Assembly (NCBI GenBank): GCA_050084985.1
Contig: JBITNC010000001.1
Coordinates: 113,956,001 to 114,020,000, forward strand
Origin: Nageia nagi
Lineage: Eukaryota > Pinophyta
DNA length: 64,000 nt
Direction of reading: 5' to 3'
The position numbers and the translations under genes were made by a program. Below, one piece after another: positions 59,081 to 64,000 of this stretch (its first letter is position 1; every line of letters starts with the position of its first letter). Below the pieces are notes generated by a model. It searched no databases, was not told the DNA's origin, and saw nothing but the letters and a program-made list of their open reading frames with translations.

Positions 59081-59430
59081 TTGGCTGATGAATGTGGCTG
59101 AAAGATTCCAACATGGACGCCACTCCCACACCTTTATATACCAAAAGAAAAATGTATTCAATCTTCCCATTAATTTCCAAGACAGGTTAACATATCGCCA
59201 TGTCAGCCGAACTGACGGTCCAGATAGTATCGATGGTGATGAGGAACAAGATGAGCATGATCCACCAGCATTTTCTACGTTACGTTTTGTTTGAGGTGTA
59301 ATAAAATCTGTAATGAATGGTATCTAATGTCATTTCCATTTGGACGTTGTTCCTTTTACCTTCTAGAAAGATAAGTTCTAAGAACATATATCTCATGAAG
59401 CATTTTGTCAAATAATTCTTGACACTGCAG

Positions 59431-60549
59431 TTCTTAATACATGGGTGGATGCATCTGGTAAAAATGGCATGCAGCAAGATTGGCTTGTCCGTGATTGTAA
59501 GATAGGTGCAATTCTTACAAGAGCAATTAGGTGAACTTACAATTATTTTAACTTGTCCTTTTGATGATGTTCTGTAAGTGTGCATTTTCTTTCACAGTTA
59601 GTATCATTTGTAACATTATTCTCTTGTGCTGTACGTGGGTAATGATGAATAGAAAGACAAAGAAGATTGTCAAAGATTCTGGATGCGGTAAGAGAGGAAA
59701 TACAACCTTATTTGATGAGCAGACAAGTCATTGAAACATAAGATACAAGGAAGTTGCACAAACTCGATGATGAGGCTGCTCAGTATATCTGTTCAACTTT
59801 AACAATAAGTACTAATGCGGACATCTAATAATTTAGTTAATGCTGTTGAGATTCTAGAAAGGAATCTTGATATTAAAAATCTGCATCTAGAGTTTCTTGA
59901 CACATGCTTTGTGTGATTTTATAGCGCTGGAGTGATTTGGATGTAAATCAACATGTTAACAATGTAAAATACAATGGCTGAATTTTGGAGGTAAAGTTGT
60001 TTCTTGCAAGTTGCAACTCTGTGAATGTGGGAATTGTAAATACTAAAATCTTTTCTAGATCAGTGATTTCTGTTCAATTTAATACCACAATGCCTAAGCT
60101 GTTCATAACAAACTATTAATGTTGTTTTCTAGAGATATGTAATATATATAGAGAGAGCTCATTGCTATTCTTTAAACAATCTCAAGAATGAGAAAAGTGC
60201 TAAAAGTTATCGTTGTATGTGCATAATGATATTTTCTTACTGTTTTCTGGATTTTTAACTGCAGAGTCTACCGACTTCCATTCTGGAGGCTAATGAACTT
60301 GATAATATAATATTGTAGTATACGAGTGAATGTGGGCCGCAACATATTCTTCAATCGCTAGCAAGTCTGGAGGAAAGTGAGCAGACTGGGTGCAGCATGA
60401 CTTTGGATGAGCCTCCGGACATCCACAATGCCTTGTCCACACTGCAATTTACACATTTGCTTCGACTTGAAAGTGATGGATGATAAATTCTGAGGGCTAG
60501 GACTGAATGGAGACCTAAGGGGACCAAGAACTTCCATCAGCTTCTTTAA
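59431..60549 (+). pseudogene. FatA acyl-ACP thioesterase pseudogene with retained introns
   Basis: Four exon-like blocks read as the C-terminal half of plant FatA, the plastid enzyme that frees oleate from acyl-ACP. Block 1 (59431-59530) has NTWVDASGKNGMQQDWLVRD. Block 2 (59632-59804) has TWVMMNRK, then after a frameshift RLSKILDAVREEIQPYL and KLDDEAAQYI. Block 3 (59925-59990) has RWSDLDVNQHVNNVKYNG. Block 4 (60265-60549) has SLPTSILEANELDNIIL, a stop, ECGPQHILQSL and FTHLLRLESDG, two stops, ARTEWRPK. Intron borders remain (TTTATAG before 59925, GTAAAG at 59991, CTGCAG before 60265), so it is not a processed copy. Others are lost: the acceptor before 59632 reads TG, and the donor after 59804 reads AT. 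The N-terminal half is absent or unrecognisable. Confidence 0.88.
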
Positions 60550-61876
60550 ATGTCAATTATGTTGTGTACATACGTGTATACCTATTGATGCTTTCTTCCA
60601 TCTTGATTTTGTTAATACTTATTTGTGATGTTGCTCTCTAGTATTTACTATCCTGTAACTAGACAAAGATGCCTTGCTACTTCATAAAACCAGTAACCTA
60701 TTATACACATGCCCTCTATTTGTATTGCGCTTAAGATGCCTACTTTTTAGATGTTGTAAGTTGGTTTGAACTGTCAGGTTGGCCGCAAATTTGTGAATTT
60801 TGGAACACAGTTCAAATCTGAATAGAATTTTTGTTATCTAAATCCTAGATCTGAATTACTGTATGTGTCGTTTAATCTATGGTTCATCGGATTTTGTTCT
60901 ACCCATCATAATAATAATTGAATGAAGAGTATAGAGAGTACTACGTATCTGTATTTCTAATAAGCAAAATATGGATCCTTCATCACCCATTTATACCATC
61001 TATTTGGATAAAAGAATAACTAGGAAATAAACGAGGATATAAAATAGAAACAGAATCAATTGGTATATATATGTTACACAACTTCAGAATACAAATAAAT
61101 AATATAAACATGAATTGTAATTTAGAAATCTTATTAATTTTGTTAGTTGGTTTATCCTCTGGAATTTGGTCTTTCTCGTAGTTGCTCGTTTGTGTACGCT
61201 TAAAATTGGTACGCTGTTGCAGTATATTTATTGTTTGTATATGGGATCAAATCTGATCTATTATTTAAACATTTCAAAGTATTTAATAATTATTTGTTTT
61301 CGTATAGGATCAAATTTCATAAAACTAAAACTTAAAATCTGTGGTTCAAATTAATTCCACCGTCTGAACGTTATCGTGGACTACATAACAATAATTAATC
61401 TGTCAAACAAGCTTCGAACTCTGGAGATGCCTAACAGCATAAATATATAGTTGAAATTTATATTTGCTATGATAGTGTTGATTTTGATTTTTACATGATG
61501 CAATAAGGTCGTCACCGTTTCAAATAGTGGAATGTCATAATTATGTTGTACTTTTAAATACATGATAGCTGTAATTAAGAGTGATTTTGTAAAGTTCATG
61601 TATATTAAAAGATATTTATATTTTATGGTTGAAATTTATATTTGCTATAATAGTATTATTTTTTAAAATGGTTATTTTTGTTTTTATTTATGATAGATGT
61701 AAACAACAAAAAATGTAGAGGTCTCATTTTAGGTTGTGAGATAGAGCAAAATGTCATGTTAATGATGGCATAGATATTTGATGTCTCAACAATACATAGT
61801 TAAGGTCCATCAAAGATTAAGCAATAATCAAGATTTAGAGCATAAAATTATGCAAATTAAATGAAAACTATGTTAA
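60550..61876. other. FatA 3' flank and AT-rich DNA, no gene seen
   Basis: The part to about 60800 may be the former 3' untranslated region. Beyond it no feature is supported; 61430-61640 weakly resembles the AT-rich repeat at 54419-54660. Confidence 0.4.
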
Positions 61877-62175
61877 TTGTGTCATGTCAATGGTGTTAAA
61901 AATATTAGGTCTTGTACATTGAACACTAAGGTGGAGAAGATGAAGTCAACATATGATATTAATATGTGTAAAAATAATGGCATAATAGTTATGGTTGACA
62001 AATTGATAAAAGTGGCATATTTTATACCCGAGAATACTACAAATGATGCCATTATTATTGTTAATATATATGATATTAACATATGTAAAAAATATGCCAT
62101 AATGGTTGTGGTTGAGAAATTGATAAAAGTGACATTTTATACTTGAGAATATGATAAATAATTTCATTAATATTG

Positions 62176-62177
<2 letters not shown>
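61877..62177 (+). pseudogene. Gypsy integrase scrap with an internal 117-bp tandem duplication
   Basis: The frame reads twice through an integrase-like segment: MVDKLIKVAYFIPENT then VVEKLIKVTFYT, each preceded by DIN(M/I)CK and followed by an INIY/VNIY-like end. The VVVDKLTKVAHFIP block is a hallmark of plant gypsy integrases. Copies are 117 bp (39 codons) apart, so the duplication is in frame. No other element parts are present. Confidence 0.6.

Positions 62178-62178
<1 letters not shown>

Positions 62179-62225
<47 letters not shown>
62179..62225. repeat. (AT)n microsatellite
   Basis: About 23 dinucleotide units directly after the second integrase copy. Confidence 0.97.
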
Positions 62226-62226
<1 letters not shown>

Positions 62227-62830
62227 TTGGAGTATATTGGATAAATCCAAAGCAATTCAACCAAGCATTAATCTAATGGATTCTTGTTGTAACCCAAAAA
62301 TCAAAATTATGGAATATGATGCTCCCTGATATTTTTTGGCAGGTATGAAAGGATGTAATGGCAGAATATATAAGGATACAAATAGGAATGCATTAGAGAT
62401 CTTTAGGCTAGCAAAAACAAACTAAATAAAAATTTATCTTTTTTTTTTTTATGGAAATCAATAACAAGATGTGCATATTTTTAATGAATCATCATTATGA
62501 AGGATGATAGTAGATGATAATGGGTGAATTATTAATGATGAATGTTGAAAGGATGATAATATACATTATATCTAAATAGATACACACTCCATCAAATTCA
62601 TAGCATGTACTAATGACACCATCACCCCTCACAAAGTAAAATCTTACTATGATTTGAAGGTACAACTATCAAAGTATCAAATGCTTATACGATGGCACAA
62701 ATTTGATCCACTTCCCATCTAAATCATGATTATCGAGATTGAGGTACAATTAATGAATACATGTATTGGCATAGATTGCCAACTCTTAGTTGTCACCACC
62801 TTGCATGGGAGAGAGGATCTTGATGAGAAA
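62226..62830. other. AT-rich DNA, no gene seen
   Basis: No motif recognised on either strand. Confidence 0.4.
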
Positions 62831-62918
62831 TTCAGCTCATATCATGAATAGTGAAGGTACAATTGAATATCCAATCATGGAAGGGGCAGAGAAAGAGTGA
62901 TATAAAAGCATCCTCAAT

Positions 62919-63400
62919 TTGGTTATTTGGAAAGAGATGCCATATAATTCACCATTGAATGTAGAAAAAATGGGAGGAGAGTTAGTACAAATGGAGCCCT
63001 CTATTTTTATGATGGATGGGGATATAGCTCCATTGATGGAACCTTTTGGGTTGGTCCATTTTTTTAAGATATTCAATAGGTTTGATGAAGGACTTACATG
63101 ATAAATTAGCAATTCATGGAAGGAAATGAATAATATTTTCCCAAATTTAACCATAAACCTTGGGTGTATATCATGAAAATCAACAAAAAACTACATCAAC
63201 TAGATGAATCAAGACCAAACACTAATTTGTTTTACCATTTCCAGCCAATCTTGATCTAGTCCAACCATTTCTAGATAGTCTTACCTATAGATATAAGTCA
63301 TATACACCTAGGGTTTATAGTTGAATTTGGGTAAATATTAGCCAATTCCATTCATGGAATCAGGGTTAGATTAAGGTGGATGGTTTATGTTTGGTAATAT
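62919..63400 (+). pseudogene. Unrecognised coding-like remnant
   Basis: A 60-codon frame (MVIWKEMPYNSPLNVEKMGG, later PFGLVHFFKIFNRFDEG) continues past stops as WKEMNNIFPNLTINLGCI (near 63117-63170). The text is coherent with amphipathic helices, but I cannot name a family. It lies just upstream of the unnamed family copy 3 and could belong to the same transposon-borne gene set. Confidence 0.35.
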
Positions 63401-63529
63401 CTCATCACCTCATTGTAAAGGTCTCAAGCTTACCTGAGCATAACAAGTTCATTCGCAGGACCAAAACTAAGCAAGTGGAATAATTGGCAAAATATTTAGA
63501 GGTGGAGGAGATATTCTACTAGCTTTAGT

Positions 63530-63855
63530 CTAGAATTTCCTGTGAGTCCCTTCTTAAGCCTTGGGATAGAGTTACAAAGGTAGTTATTAAGCATTTAACT
63601 TTATATGGAAAGTATAGGTGATTTTTTTATTATCATATTATGATTTTGAATTAAATTTGCCATAGGAATTTGATTAACTTCACAACCTTCCTATTACATG
63701 ATTTAGATAAATCCATCAACGAAGTGAATATGGTTGAGAGAAAGTTACCTTTGCATCAAGCTAGAGTCAAGCTAATTGTATGCCATATGTTGAAGAAGGA
63801 AAAAGAAACAAAAGGAGTAGAAACTCTTAGGAGAAGTAGCCTTTCGATTTCCTAA
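63530..63855 (+). pseudogene. Unnamed plant protein family, copy 3 (partial)
   Basis: Reads CESLLKPWDRVTKVVIKHLT with LYGKYR, then FFYYHIMILN, then LINFTTFLLHDLDKSINEVN and LPLHQARVKLIVCHML (63670-63855). These blocks align in order with copy 1 (IRYITLEGR, HHFSIINQF, SISISKFK, IHSRVIKLV) and copy 2 (ESLPKPWSEVSWVII, IHQGLMKM). Two stops break the first half. Lys-rich text follows towards the window edge (GRKGSTKPTKGNKVVVEEAK). Confidence 0.55.
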
Positions 63856-64000
63856 ATGCAATTGCTTCTAGGCATTGGTAGAAAGGGTTCGACTAAACCC
63901 ACTAAAGGAAACAAGGTGGTGGTTGAGGAGGCCAAAATTCAAAGGATGAAGAGGATAATATTCATCTTACTAAAAGGATAAAAGTTTCTATTATGGAGAA

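Overview
The window looks like intergenic DNA from a large, AT-rich, retrotransposon-filled plant nuclear genome. The plant signals are Ty1/copia and Ty3/gypsy elements primed by initiator tRNA-Met, LINEs with a C-terminal RNase H, PLS-type PPR repeats, an intron-containing plastid FatA thioesterase relic, and a U6 gene with a plant USE/TATA promoter. A gymnosperm is my inference, from old decayed LTR elements (about 10% LTR divergence) and the lack of any intact protein gene. All readings, alignments and mismatch counts were done by eye.

Layout. 1-5899: 3' part of a decayed SIRE-like copia element with its 3' LTR. 5900-9740: nothing recognisable. 9740-19690: a Tat/Ogre-like gypsy relic (gag, protease, G-patch) split by a complete 5.3 kb copia element on the minus strand (11069-16360, 519-bp LTRs, TATAA target duplication). 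19712-21620: a transposon-protein fragment, then a minus-strand PPR pseudogene. 21620-25900: AT-rich DNA with two small tandem arrays. 25990-27960: a MULE transposase pseudogene with a SWIM motif. 28900-34650: two degenerate copies of an unnamed plant protein family, and a solo LTR inside a degenerate tandem array. 35150-41300: two LINE relics, both on the minus strand.

41630-55600 is the most informative part. A block holding a U6 snRNA gene and a tRNA-Thr(UGU) gene occurs twice in the same orientation. The left copy (41.6-42.2 kb) looks intact; the right copy (55.1-55.6 kb) is damaged. A chromovirus-like gypsy element (42679-54413) inserted between them, and a young copia element (47079-52791, LTRs about 98% identical, TSD AGTGG) later inserted into the gypsy integrase. 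That young copia element has no gag, protease or integrase core. In their place it carries a PPR fragment, a fragment of a serine peptidase of family S28, and a GC-rich segment. This is the main novel candidate: a non-autonomous, gene-capturing LTR retrotransposon.

55600-64000: AT-rich DNA, a FatA acyl-ACP thioesterase pseudogene that keeps its introns (59431-60549), a duplicated integrase scrap beside an (AT)n microsatellite, and a third copy of the unnamed protein family. The only loci that look potentially functional are the left U6 and tRNA-Thr genes, and possibly the right tRNA-Thr.
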